From: Diphasiastrum complanatum
Lineage: Eukaryota; Streptophyta; Lycopodiopsida; Lycopodiales; Lycopodiaceae
Length of the DNA stretch: 64,000 nucleotides
Assembly (NCBI GenBank): GCA_029204225.1
Contig: CM055098.1
Location: 53,582,054-53,646,053 of the forward strand
Direction of reading: 5' to 3'
How positions within the stretch are numbered: the stretch's first letter is position 1; each line of letters starts with the position of its first letter. The translations under genes and the position numbers were made by a program. Below are positions 22,565-33,128 of the stretch, piece by piece. The notes under the pieces are model-generated. The model ran no database searches. It saw only the letters and a program-made list of their open reading frames with translations, and was not told the origin of the DNA.

Positions 22565-23240
22565 TGTGAAAGTACTATACTTTAGGACCATAAACAGATC
22601 TACAAAAGATCCACAAGAGTGATTGGATGCTTGCTTAAGAATCTATCAAAAAACTAGACACAAAAAAGTTGATCTAGATTGGCAATTTGACAAACAACAA
22701 GCATTAACAATCAAAATCATTGATCAACATTGAAATCCAAGCCCACACATGTGTAATACAGGCTGTAGTATGGTTGATTTGGTTTCATTTGGATCACAAA
22801 AACTCAATGTGCATAGTGAACTAGCTTGCGATTGTCAATGAGCTCCAAAAATATTCTATATTCTCACTATGAGAGCTTGGAATACATAGCAAATTCAACT
22901 TCCTTCTTGAAGTTAGGTGGATTTCCAGCATGTAATAAGGAAGTTAACTCACTCTTCTTGCCCTAGAATGAAACCCTAGCCTAGATCCTAGAGTTATGCC
23001 TGGGAGGTAGCTAGTTGGTCAAATTTTCATCTTAAACTTAGGTGTAGGTCCTATGAAGTAGGGATGACCACCAAATAGACATGACCAACTCTCTTGACTT
23101 GACCTAACCTACATTAAGAGTGGATTGCCATGTGGCATTTTGGCCATACATGTGTGGAACCCAATTATATACAAAATTTACACTATTTCTTTATGGTTTT
23201 TGATCAAGCTAGATTTGCCAATTTTTGGCAATTCTTCACA
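22565..23240 (-). mobile_element. Copia LTR, family L2, copy 3 (5' LTR)
   Basis: 676 bp, ends TGTGAAGAATTG (23,240) and TTTCACA (22,565) on the minus strand. It is the 5' LTR of body b because the primer-binding site follows. It lacks about 25 bp around 22,770 compared with copies 1 and 2. On its other side it is joined directly to protease coding of another body (23,241 on) with no purine tract. Confidence 0.88.
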
Positions 23241-23630
23241 AGCAAGATCACACTTTGCCAAGATCTTGTCCTTTGCCAAGCTCATTCTTTCAAAATCAAT
23301 AGTAGCTTCCAACTTAAACAATCTTCCATATTTAAATCCCTTTGCAATGCAAACATCATTCTTCAAGATGAAACAAACACCATGTTTAAAGTGGACATCC
23401 AACACACTTTCTAAGAGTAGACCAACACTAAGCATATTCTTGGTGATTGATGGTACATAAAGGACATTTTCTAGATCCATGTATCTTGAGAATTCTAGAC
23501 ACAAAGAGATGGTACCAACACCATCTATCCCACACTCTTCCTCATTTGTAGTAGCATCATTGAATGAGTGTAAGGTTGAGAAAAAGTCCTTTTCACAAGA
23601 CATGTGGGAGCTAGCCCCACTGTCAAACTT
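23241..23630 (-). pseudogene. Copia protease to GAG-pre-integrase, body a
   Basis: The minus strand reads SGASSHMSCEKDFFSTL (about 23,625-23,575), LDLENVLYVPSITKNMLSVG-type sequence and FKYGRLFKLEATIDFE. It is the same family as 20,470-21,086. It is cut at 23,240 by LTR copy 3 and at about 23,632 by sequence of another copia family. Confidence 0.8.
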
Positions 23631-23639
23631 TGCATGGCA

Positions 23640-24690
23640 TCATGTGCTGAGAAGCACATGAATTGAGATACCATTGATGGGCATCTCTACTAGGTTGATC
23701 TTGTACCATCAGTGCTTTATCATCATCTTGCAAACCTCTGACTATGTCAGAGGTGCCTTCTTGCTACTGCTGCATCTTCTTCCTCGCTTCATTGTGCTTG
23801 AGGACGCGATAGTCTTTGATGTTGTGGTTGGTTCTTTTGCAGTATCTATGAATAGGTTGGTCTTAGATGATGATTGATTGTGCTGCTGCTGCTGTGGTTG
23901 CGATGCTACTGGCTATTCTGTCTTTGTCTTCTTATCCTTGAAGCCTTTCTTTTTGTTGGACTATTGCTTGTTTGAGTAGAGTGCCATGGATTTGGTACTT
24001 GTTGTCGTAGACAAGCTTTTTCTCCTAACTTCTTTCTACAATAGACTTGCTGTCAATTTTTGGAGAGACAGCACATGAGTATTGCTAAGAAGCAACACTA
24101 AATTGTCATAGGAGGATGGAAGACTGGCAAGAAGAGACATGGTAGAGTCTTCTTCTGAGATAGACAAACCTATTGCAGCCAGTTGGTTTAGCAACTGTTT
24201 GAAGTCATTTAGATGGTTGTTGACTAAGATGCCTTCACTCATTATGAGTGTCAGTACCTTCTTCCTCAAGAAGAGACGAGTGGAAACATATGAGGTCTCG
24301 TAGATGCTTGTAAGAATGTCCCACATTTCTTTGGAGGTGGTGTTGTTTGATACATGAGCAATCTGAGTGTCCTTCAGGTTCAGGGATACAATGGCAAGTT
24401 CTTTGCCAACCTTTGCTTTCCATGCTAGAAGCAGTTCAAGTTCTGCCAGTTTGGATATTGAACCGTTTATATATCCCCAAAGCTCCTTCTCGATCAAGAT
24501 CATCCTCATCTTAAACTTCCACATGTGGAAGTCATCTTCGTTGAATTTGTTGATCAAGCGGATCTCTGAGATTGAACCTTCTATTTTAATCAAGTAGCAG
24601 AGATAAAACACAAACTGAAAGAACCGACTCTATAGAACTAGAACGTATTAAGTTCTATTATAAGTCCTAGACTCTAGTAATCCAATAAAC
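23640..24690 (-). pseudogene. Copia Gag of a second family
   Basis: The frame 24,611-24,036 (191 codons) is a copia Gag: KFNEDDFHMWKFKMRMILIE, ELWGYINGS, TSKEMWDILTSIYETS, and LASLPSSYDNLVLLLS. Below 24,036 the sequence continues as a Gln/Ser-rich degenerate region to about 23,640 without a clear zinc knuckle. The start would lie near the primer-binding sites at 24,695-24,750. Confidence 0.82.
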
Positions 24691-24694
24691 CAGT

Positions 24695-24750
24695 GGCTCT
24701 GTTACCAACTTGTGGGATGCGAGGAATGGACATTATTAGCTCTGATACCA
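24695..24750 (-). other. Two primer-binding-site-like words
   Basis: On the minus strand TGGTATCAGAGC lies at 24,750-24,739 and the variant TGGTAACAGAGCC at 24,707-24,695. The first is the standard copia site, adjacent to the presumed LTR end; the second is 32 bp further in. Confidence 0.65.
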
Positions 24751-24752
24751 CA

Positions 24753-25467
24753 TCTGTTGACTTTTTGGATTGATGTCAACTGATGAAAAAAAATTCTTAA
24801 TTATAGGATCGTGGATTACTTAGAGAATGGATTTTACGAGCTGCTCTTTTGTGTTGAATCAAATTATCAGTGTAGGTGTCTTAGACTACCGTGAAGGATT
24901 GCAAGAAACGATTAGGCGTCTGTGACGACATGCAATCTTCCTAATAATGGTAATCTGATATGAAGAGAATGTAATTAATTTAGGCATCAGAGACAACCAT
25001 ACATTTCTCTTATAATTATTTCTGTGTAAGTGGAGTGAGAGTTATTATCATTCAACAAAAATGCAATGGTGTAGAACAATAGCGAATCTATATAATAATG
25101 TTGTGAATGCAACGATCAGATCATAATACAATTGCACTGATAAGCGCGTGATCCTACTTACAAATTCAAAACAATTGTTGAAGTTCTGAATATATATATC
25201 TCTCTCTCTAATCACTGACTCTGAGGAGTCAGCTACTGAAAGATCCGTTCTGGTCGTTTGATCTCTGTCTGAACATCCTTTGACATATAATGACTTATGA
25301 TATCTTCAACCACTCATTGACATTTATAGCAACTGAAAGATCTTGTATTTTTCTAGCTTTACATTTACAAGATTGCTTGGTAGTTGATTAACTACCTAAT
25401 TAGAACAACTATTATTAAAACGTGAAGACGTAGACATTCTATACTTGGAATATTGTGTATTTCTGCA
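24753..25467 (-). mobile_element. Probable copia LTR of the second family
   Basis: Non-coding stretch upstream (minus sense) of the primer-binding site at 24,739-24,750. A possible TG start is at about 25,467 and the other end lies next to the site. No second copy is seen, so the length (about 0.7 kb) is an estimate. A CT run with TATA-like sequence occurs near 25,190-25,210. Confidence 0.45.
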
Positions 25468-26506
25468 AAGTGTCGCCCTGCGTAGTATCCCGTGTAAAAC
25501 TGTAGTGTCGGGTTTTTCATCTTTTTGTCGCCTGTCAAAAACTGCATATAAAAATGCAATGTTGTTTTTTGGCCTAATTGTCGCCTGCCAGAAATTGCAT
25601 GTAAAAATGTAGGGTCACATTTTTCACAAAAAGTGTCGCTTTTCTAGAAGTGCCTAAATGGCCCAAAAACAACTTACATAAGTGTCGCTAAACACTTAGT
25701 TGCTCAAGAAGGTAAAAAAAATGAAAATGTCGGGTGTCGGGTTTTTCGCCTGTGAAAAAACCTGAGTAAAAATGTAGACTATAGCGACAATCAGTTTATA
25801 TATGTAGACTGTTGAAAAACAGTTCATTTTCTGCAGGTTTCATTTGAGAGAATAAAAATCAGAGAAGGAAGAAGGGTTGTTGGGATGAGTAGGAGTTAGA
25901 TAAAATTCCAACAAGGTGGATAGTGAGGTTGCGGTGCTTGAGGATTTGTCTCAGACACTTATGATTGAAATGTAAGTATAAAAATACAAATACAAATGTA
26001 TAGAAAGATATCATCACATGATGATGCATAGAATAGATAGGCAAACAAAAAGTGGGCTATTATTAAAAGCCACAAATATTTTATTTCGATTTTAAGAACA
26101 ATGTACATTTTTCAAAGTATTAAATACTATTTGTTTGACAAAATCTTGATGTCATTTGAGACAGTTTTGTATTGATTTTTTTGAAAGGTACATTGTTGCA
26201 CGTCTACCATCCCAATGTTTATGCAATTTTGACAATTTATATGCTTCTATTTAAATTCTTGCACTGTATGCAATTTTCTTGTCTTAGTCTTATTTGTACT
26301 TCAAAGAAATTTGTTAAACAATATCAACATTGAGATTATTTTAAATGCAATTGCAAAATACTGAAAACATTGAAACAAGTTTTAAATAAAATCATTGAAA
26401 GTCATTTCAAATGCGTATTAAAGAAAACACACATACATTTTCTAATCTCTCATTGACGCAAAAACAAAAGTGTTCAAGAATATTATTGTAGCAAGGTAAG
26501 CTCTGA
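25468..26506. other. Non-coding; GTCGGGTTTTTC repeats at the left end
   Basis: From about 25,490 to 25,760 variants of gtcgggttttt, gtcgcctgycaaaaactgca and aaaaatgcaatgt recur, similar in style to 13,072-13,200. The rest is AT-rich with no gene seen. Confidence 0.5.
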
Positions 26507-27343
26507 TCAAATGTGATCGAGTGTCCAATCTTCCTCCACCTCGATTGTTGTAAGAGTAGAATCATTTTGCTTCACTTGGATCTCTATTTGATCTTGATGA
26601 TTCACTATAAAATCTTGATCCAATGCTTTCCATTCCTTGCCAACTTTGGACCATCTTGTATAATAAAAATGTTAAAGAAAACATTTGTTTTTCTATAAGA
26701 TATCTAAATTTTAGTGACGATCTATTAACTATGCATTTGATATTGCCATTATTCTTTTTATCCCATTTGATCATCTAGGAGGCTTGATAACATATTGTCT
26801 ATTAAATCACTACAAATAAACATTGTCGCTGTTCTACGAATATTACATGTAACAAAAAAATCTACAAACATTAAAAAAGACAAAAACCAGTGCAATCTAT
26901 TGTTTTTTGAACCTGTGCTACATATCATATAGTTTTGAATGTCCATAAAAAATCTTGATCGGAAGCTCTCTGCTATGATAGAGTACAAAGGAACCCATTC
27001 TTCGCTTGAGAAAGAAGATAATGATATCGCCTCTAATCTACCACCTAAACTAGATGGTGTAAGATGAATCATAGAAAAAAAAATACAAGAATCCAAAAGT
27101 GATGTCGTGGAGCGGTTCTTGTATTGCAGAAGACCAATATCAGAATGAATAACGTCCATGATGCCGACAAGAGATTGTATAGGTTTCCATTCAATTATGC
27201 TTGATGGATACAAATCTGTAAAACCCATAAAACTATATATTATTTAAATACTCAAATATACGTCTAAAGGATTAATAAAACGCTCAAAGTAAAAAATTCT
27301 CCAGAACTTACAATCGCATTTGAGTCTGTCATTTGAACGTACT
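26507..27343 (-). CDS. 3' end of an unrecognised spliced gene (four exons)
   Basis: Minus-strand exons at about 27,343-27,312 (truncated), 27,215-26,913, 26,861-26,792 and 26,654-26,507. The donors are GTAAGT, GTTCAA and GTTATC. The acceptors end TTTTACAG, TTTGTAG and ATACAAG. Phases match at all three joins and no stop occurs until TGA at 26,509, giving about 183 residues. Visible text includes SIIEWKPIQSLVGIMDVIHS, SSFSSEEWVPLYSIIAES and a C-terminus KVGKEWKALDQDF...EEDWTLDHI. I do not recognise the family. The 5' part is cut off at about 27,344 by a copia LTR. It may be a host gene remnant or a captured gene piece. The exon calls are mine and not checked against transcripts. Confidence 0.6.
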
Positions 27344-27597
27344 ATTGCATGAGCCAAATACTTTTGATCGGTGTCATATCCCATTTGTAGAGGACAGCTC
27401 ACACGTGTGGAAATAGCTGATGTAGGCGAGTTTTTGCTTCTAGAAGATTTCTATGAAGATCTCTATATAGTAGAAAATTGGACCAAAAATGCCCAAAATA
27501 GAAAGTTTGATCCAAGTGTCAAAATCACATGATGATGACAAGGCATCCTCACGTGTGTGAAATCTGATGCATGATTAGTACCTCGAGCTCCAAGAAG

Positions 27598-27610
27598 TGT
27601 ATATATAGAG
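27598..27610 (+). promoter_or_regulatory. LTR TATA box
   Basis: tgtatatatagag, conserved at the same LTR position in the copies near 16,480 (+) and 37,190 (-). It is the likely core promoter of this copia family. Confidence 0.6.
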
Positions 27611-27616
27611 GCATAT

Positions 27617-27692
27617 TTGGCCACAATCAATATGAAACATCAATCTTGGTTTTTTTGGCCACAATCAATATGAAACATCAATCTTGGTTTTG
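27617..27692 (+). repeat. Tandem duplication, 39-bp period, in LTR
   Basis: ttggccacaatcaatatgaa plus acatcaatcttggtttt occurs twice. The inverse copy at 37,130-37,200 and the partial copy near 16,500 have it once, so the duplication is specific to this LTR. Confidence 0.85.
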
Positions 27693-27992
27693 GAAGCAAT
27701 TCTGTGTAATTCTCTCTAGTTGTCTACATTTGTTTTGATTGTTTTGAGATCCTATCATAGTGTACTTTATTTTCAGGTTGGAGTCCGTACTCTGACAGAG
27801 TTTCACACGTGTGAAACCAACAAGTACATTTACCTTCATTTAATGATTGTTCTTGTTAAGATTTTATATCTAGAATTGATTTAGATTGATCTTAATCTTT
27901 TGTAGATTGATAGATCAAGTAAATCTAACATCCAATCCCTCTTGAGGATAAGATTAGGATCCACTCTTGGTCTATTTTGTACTTTTTCCACA

Positions 27993-28005
27993 TGGTATCA
28001 GAGCC
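27993..28005 (+). other. Primer-binding site, initiator Met tRNA type
   Basis: TGGTATCAGAGCC directly after the LTR end ccaca. It sets the 5' end and plus orientation of this copia element. Confidence 0.93.
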
Positions 28006-28593
28006 AAGTACAAGAGGTTTTATTGAAATTGATAGGGTTGATCCAAATCAAAGCCAAAATTAGCAAGTTTTAGGAAACTAGTCAAATTTTGGGTAGCGAG
28101 TTGGATTTGATAGATTTCCTCAAAATTTTTGGACCAGAACTTCTTGTGGGCTGTAGGAACCCTTTTCACACGTGTGATGCCGTACAGCTCTAGTTTTGGC
28201 TGAGAAATTTCAAAAATTTGTACAGTTTGACTCACACACCCAATTTGAGTGACTTTTAGTGCAAAATCAAGCATTTTCTATAGACAATCTAATCCCTTGA
28301 TTAGTTCTTGGATTAGATCAGCCAAAAAATTAAATTTGAAGCTTGAATTAGGTGCATTAATTGATCTACTCTGATTTTTTGAGTGTATGTTGAAGTTAGA
28401 GAGAGATATTGCTAAAAATCATAGATTAAGGAGTGATTTTGCAAGTTTGAGACTAGAATCTAAATTTCCATCATTCTAGATTGGTTCATGAGTGATAGGA
28501 TTGTGTCTATAAGCTTTCTAATTGCTAGAAGACTTTAGGTTCAGATCTCTTAGAGAAACCATAAGTGTTTCTAGTGCTTTTTCACATTCAAAA
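28006..28593 (+). other. Untranslated leader of copia element
   Basis: Non-coding leader between the primer-binding site and Gag. It includes CACACGTGTG at 28,167-28,176 followed by ccgtacag. A closely similar leader is at 57,748-58,368. Confidence 0.6.
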
Positions 28594-31120
28594 ATGGTTT
28601 TTTGCTTGAAGCTAGTGAAAGGCTTACATCCAATAATTATGGTACTTGGATAGTTTGAATGGAGTCTTTACTTGTACTTCATGACCTTTATGACATAGTA
28701 CTTGAGGTGGAAGTAGAACCTCAAGGAGGATTTGAATTGGCAAAGTACAAAAAGAGATGCAGAGTTGCATTACATTGCATAAAGATGAATGTAAGTAATG
28801 AACTTTTGAAGGAAATCTCATCTTGTACCACATCCAAAGAGGCATGAGATTCATTAAAAGCAATTTATCGATCCCAGAATACTTCAAGGATACTCATGCT
28901 TAGGAATCAAATCCTTCAAAGCATGAAAGAAAGTAGTGAAGGTGCCCAAAATTATGTCTTTAGGATCAAATCTTTGAATAGGGAGTTGTCTTCTATAGAT
29001 GATAAAATCAAAGATGATGAATTAGTTCAAATCATTTTGAATGGATTAGGAGATGATTATTCCAATCTTTTTCAAACTTTTTCTATTCAAGATTCACTTC
29101 CTAGTATTGAAAAACTTCAAAGTGTGCTTGTAAGTGAGGAGAGTAGAATGCTTCATATCAAAAGTAGGATGAGTTCCTTATCTTTGAATGATGGTGATGA
29201 AAAAGCTAACTTTTCCTTGAAAGTCAAGAAGAAAAAGTTTCCATCCAAGAAGACTCAAGACATGGGGGGAAGATGGAGCATCAAGTTCCAAAGACAAGAG
29301 AAAGAAGGAGAAGAAGAAGCTAAAGTGTTTCTTTTGTGAAAAAAAAGAACATTTTGCATCCGAGTGCTACAAGAAGAAAAATGCCCAAGAAGGACAATCA
29401 AGGCAATCTTGTGCTTGAGGAGGAGGAGGAGGAAGGCAATCTATCTTTGATGGTATCCTCACCACAAACATCTAATCAAGACACTTGGTGGATTGATAGT
29501 AGGGCAAGCTCTCACATGACTCACCAAAAAGACTACCTTTCTAATCTACTTTCTTACAATAGTTCTAAGAGATTTATCTTCACTGCAAGTGATCAAGAAT
29601 GTGAGATTGTAGGTGTTGGATCCATTCCTTTATGTCTAGGATCATCTGAAAAAGTAGATCTAGACAATGTTCTTTATGTACCTTCAATTAGAAAGAACTT
29701 GTTGAGTGTAGAAAAACTTATGAATAGTGGATTAGATGTACATTTCAAGCATGGAGCATGTTCTATCTTGAAAGATGAAAAATGTATTGCTAGTGGTTTC
29801 AAGCAAGGGAGGTAATTATTCAAATTGGATGCTAATGTGATGGTTGGAAGTGTGAACATGGAAAGGGAGGAGCTCACTCAAGTGGAATTATGGCACAAAA
29901 GGTTAGACCATCCTAACTACAAAGCTATGGAGACCATGGTGACAAAGGAGCTAGCAAGTGGACTTGCCAAAACCATATCCAAGTGTGGCAAGCTTTGTGA
30001 AGCTTGTGGACTCTCCAAATCTCATAAGATACCTTTCAAGAGATCTTTGACAAGATCTAACTCTCCTCTTGACCTTATACACTCGGATGTTCATTCATTT
30101 TCACATGAATCAAATGGTGGAGCTCTTATGTATGTCACTTTTACTGATGATAGATCAAGATACTCTTGGGTTTATCTCCTATCTAAGAAAAGTGAAGTTT
30201 TTGAGTCCTTTGTAAAGTTCAAAACTCTTGTGGAAAAGCAACTTAATACTAGCTTGAAAGTATTAAGAATTGATAATGGAGGGGAGTACATCCCCAATAG
30301 GATGAAAGAGTTTTGTGAAACTAATGGCATTAGGAGAGAGTTTACTTGCACATATACTCCACAACAAAATGGAGTAGCTGAGAGAAAGAATAGGACACTA
30401 TGTGAGTGTGCTAAAGCTATGAGATTAGATGCATCCCTTCCTATTTCATTTTGGGGAGAAGTTATTTTATGTGCAAACTTTCTATGTAATAGAATGACTA
30501 ATAGTGCCATTAAAGGACTTACACCTTATGAAGTATTGTGGAAAAAAGCCAAATCTTCGTGATTTGAAGGTTTTTGGATGTACTTGTTATGTACATATTC
30601 CTTTAGAAACAAGGAAAAAAGAAGATGCCACTTCTTTCAAAGGCATCTTTGTTTGGTTATAGTGAAAGTAAGAAAGCTTATAGGATATTTGCTCCTATTA
30701 CCAAGAAAGTTGTTGTAAGTAGAGATGTACTTTTTGATGAATCTCTCCAAGCCAAAGGAAAGGTCACTTCCAACAACACTCAACTTGTCAAAGATCATGT
30801 TATGGCCGAGGAGGAGCTTCATGAAGATGAAGACCAAGTGGAACTTATCAAATGCCAAGAAGATCAACAAGGAAAAGGATTGAGCCATCAAGGCTCACTT
30901 ATAGTGACAAAGGGGAGCAAAGGGAAGATTCTCAAGTACTCAACTCTTATACTTTCTTGACTACTATGCTTGAAGGACCAACTAGTTTTGAGCAAGCAAA
31001 TAAGTCTCAATATTGGAGGAAAGCTACGCAAGTAGAGTTTGATGCATTAATGGAAAATCAAACTTGGAAGCTTGTTGATTTACCTTATGGAAAGAAGCCT
31101 CTTACTTGTAAATGGATATA
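28594..31120 (+). pseudogene. Ty1/copia Gag, protease, integrase, start of RT
   Basis: Plus-strand pieces in order: Gag (28,594-29,280, stops at the SYGTWIV* and EA*DSL sites), a damaged zinc knuckle near 29,330, protease WWIDSRASSHM (Gly of DSG changed to Arg, about 29,490), GAG-pre-integrase LWHKRLDHP (about 29,890), and integrase with TDDRSRYSW, RIDNGGEY and NGVAERKNRT. The integrase C-terminus follows after a frameshift near 30,535, then the linker and RT start KPLTCKWI. A stop at 29,813 splits the protease from GAG-pre-integrase. It is interrupted at 31,120 by a DNA transposon and resumes at 33,943. It is closely related to 11,187-13,071 and less so to 60,302-64,000. Confidence 0.9.
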
Positions 31121-31482
31121 AACACGATGACATTTGTTTTGGGACTTTGACCTGGAAAAGAGTAATTTTTTTTGGTGTTTTTTAATGGTCCTAGTTTAAG
31201 GCCAAAATCATAAATTTTTTTAATAAATCTCTAAATTTTGTTTTTAAAAAAAACCAAAAAATATATATTTTAAATAAAGAACTACAAGTTTTTTGTTGCA
31301 AACTTTATAAAACCATCATAATTACAGATGAAATAATAATTCAAGAGAACAAATAATTTTTGAAACTCGAAATCCCATTGAAATACAAAATAACTTACAT
31401 TATATTTGCATATTCTTTTTTTTAAAGTACATTTTCTAAGGAATTTTCACTGATGCCTCTCAATTCAGAACTTGACATATTC
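31121..31482. other. Left end of the DNA transposon, non-coding
   Basis: AT-rich end region carrying the left terminal inverted repeat and lying downstream of the minus-strand gene. Nothing else seen. Confidence 0.5.
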
Positions 31483-32695
31483 TCAACACTCGTTTTCAGC
31501 TGATGAAGTGGAAGACCTGTCTTCTTCATCAGAGTCAGCTGACATGTCTTCCTCAGAATCTGCGTCTAATGTTGACAAAAAATCTTGTAAATCAACTTTT
31601 CTCTATTGATGACGAGTGGAGGATGATGGTTTTTCAAGTAATCCAAGTCGTTCTTTCAATATAGATATTGTTGACTTTCGTAGATGATTGGTCATTGTTA
31701 ATTCAAAATTAAATTTCAAAACATCTACATCCTGTAGATTCAAATCGTCGACTCTTGGTTGATTTTTTGGCAATCACGTTCTCTTGCCCTTTGGATCTAC
31801 TTGCAACATTTCGAGTTCGTAACTTCCCAAAAAAACATTTGTTGAAGTGGTGCGCAACCAATGGACACGTAGTACTTTTGTTTGATTGCTATTTTGAATA
31901 AAATCAAGTACTTTGGCAATCCAAAATGGATGTCCTTCATTGTCTTTTGAAGCTAGAATTGCAAAAAGCCTTCCAATTTGGATTTCATTCAAATCATCGC
32001 GCCATTTCATTTTTGTAGCTTTTACACTTTGCCTATTCTTCCTTGAGCCCACATAAATTTCACGTTTCTCACCTTGCACAAGCTGCAGAAAATCATTATC
32101 TCGAGGAACATCTGAAGGTTCGACAGTCGTAGTTGATGTTCCTAATTTATGAGGCCAATGAAATTACACATTTGGCTTTGGCACATACGATTCCTCAACA
32201 ATGCTTTGAAGCACTGGTAATGAAAATGCTTTCTTGCATCTCAACCTCTTAGAAAAGCAACTAAACATTTGATTAATTTAATCGTGGGTATGTCCTACCA
32301 ACAAAAATCCTATTTTTACTTTTTTGAAAAAAAATTTCTCCACTAGCATAGACAAGTATGCCAAAACAATTTGATTTTTATTTTCTCTAGCACTGTTGTC
32401 AAGCTACAAATAAAGTATTTCTGAAAGATTTTTACCAAATATGCAAATTATCTTATGTACAATGGTGATCATCAAATTTGGATCATTTCGAACATTGGGA
32501 TAATTAAAAAAGACCTTGGACTCCAAAGTGCCATTAAACACAAGTGCTCCAACGAGATGAACCTGAATAAAATCTGTCTCGTTCAAATATTTGGGCACTC
32601 TGACAAAATGAGACAACATTGTTTTCTTCTAATCCATGTCATCAATAACAAGTCCCAGATATCGTGGCTTGTCCCTACCAAAAGTCACAACGATT
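31483..32695 (-). pseudogene. DUF7869-like protein, possible transposase, truncated
   Basis: Read on the minus strand without a start: YLGLVIDDMD (about 32,690-32,640), FIQVHLVGALVF, a segment with LDNSARENKN at about 32,400-32,370, GFLLVGHTHD followed by INQMF (about 32,315-32,285), then GHPFWIAKVLDF near 31,940. An acidic C-terminus ends at TGA 31,485. In-frame stops occur near 32,625, 32,403, 32,296, 32,165, 31,774 and 31,607. The DMD, LDN..ENKN and GHTHD..I motif set is what I recall for the DUF7869 family common in plant and animal repeats. The conserved acidic residues would suit a nuclease/transposase role, which is inference. The N-terminus is missing. Confidence 0.65.
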
Positions 32696-33128
32696 AATTA
32701 ATTATTTAATTGATATTTTTTCTCACCCAACTAATTGGGTTTTAGATTTATTTAGCGGTAGCAACACTACAAGCGCATGTGCTGTTCAGAAAGGCAGACA
32801 TGTTGTTATAATAGATTTAGATACTAATTTAATTGATTTTGTAAAAATGAGAATGAAATCTCTTTCAATTTTGCCAGATGGATTATTTGAGGTGGGAAAG
32901 AGTTTGGACAGCGAGGATACAATAATTCTCTTGTCCAAGGAACCTCAGCCTCCTGCTAACGGAAAAGTAGGCGACACAGGAGAATTTGCTGATGTCTTGG
33001 TTCAAGATTACAATGTAGTAATTGTAGTCGAGAAAATTGTAGAAGAGGTACCACTTAGTAGTACAGTGGCTACTCAAGAAAAAACAAAAGAAAAAGATGT
33101 AAATGACATCGATGATTTTTGGGAATAA
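32664..33128 (+). pseudogene. DNA methyltransferase C-terminal fragment, beta-class N4/N6 type
   Basis: An open 155-codon frame. Residues 7-16 (KSQRLINYLI) match methyltransferase motif X, and WVLDLFSGSNTT (25-36) matches the AdoMet-binding motif I, usually D-P-F-x-G-S-G-T-T; here the second Gly is Asn. GRHVVIIDLD follows, as in motif II. Having X and I at the C-terminus fits the beta order (catalytic motif IV first), so the catalytic DPPY/SPPW part would lie in the missing N-terminus. An acidic tail ends DDFWE. The upstream sequence is the opposing DUF7869-like gene, so the ATG at 32,664 is not a real start. Two-gene pairing inside one transposon is the main interest. Confidence 0.68.

Larger units (their letters stand above)
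27344..27992 (+). mobile_element. Copia LTR, family L1, 5' LTR (5'-truncated)
   Basis: Matches the inverse of 36,839-37,661. It ends ...ttttccaca at 27,992, immediately before the primer-binding site. The first roughly 215 bp of the LTR are missing where it meets the spliced gene. It carries palindromes CACACGTGTG at 27,400-27,409 and 27,804-27,813, a TATA box near 27,600 and an internal tandem duplication. Confidence 0.85.

Noticed and set aside
17239-23240. CRISPR-like or satellite array
   Set aside because: The repeats are three about 0.7-kb LTRs with coding between them, not short repeats with spacers.
32404-32697. Plus-strand frame continuing the methyltransferase upstream
   Set aside because: Residues there do not match methyltransferase motifs, while the opposite strand clearly encodes the DUF7869-like protein.
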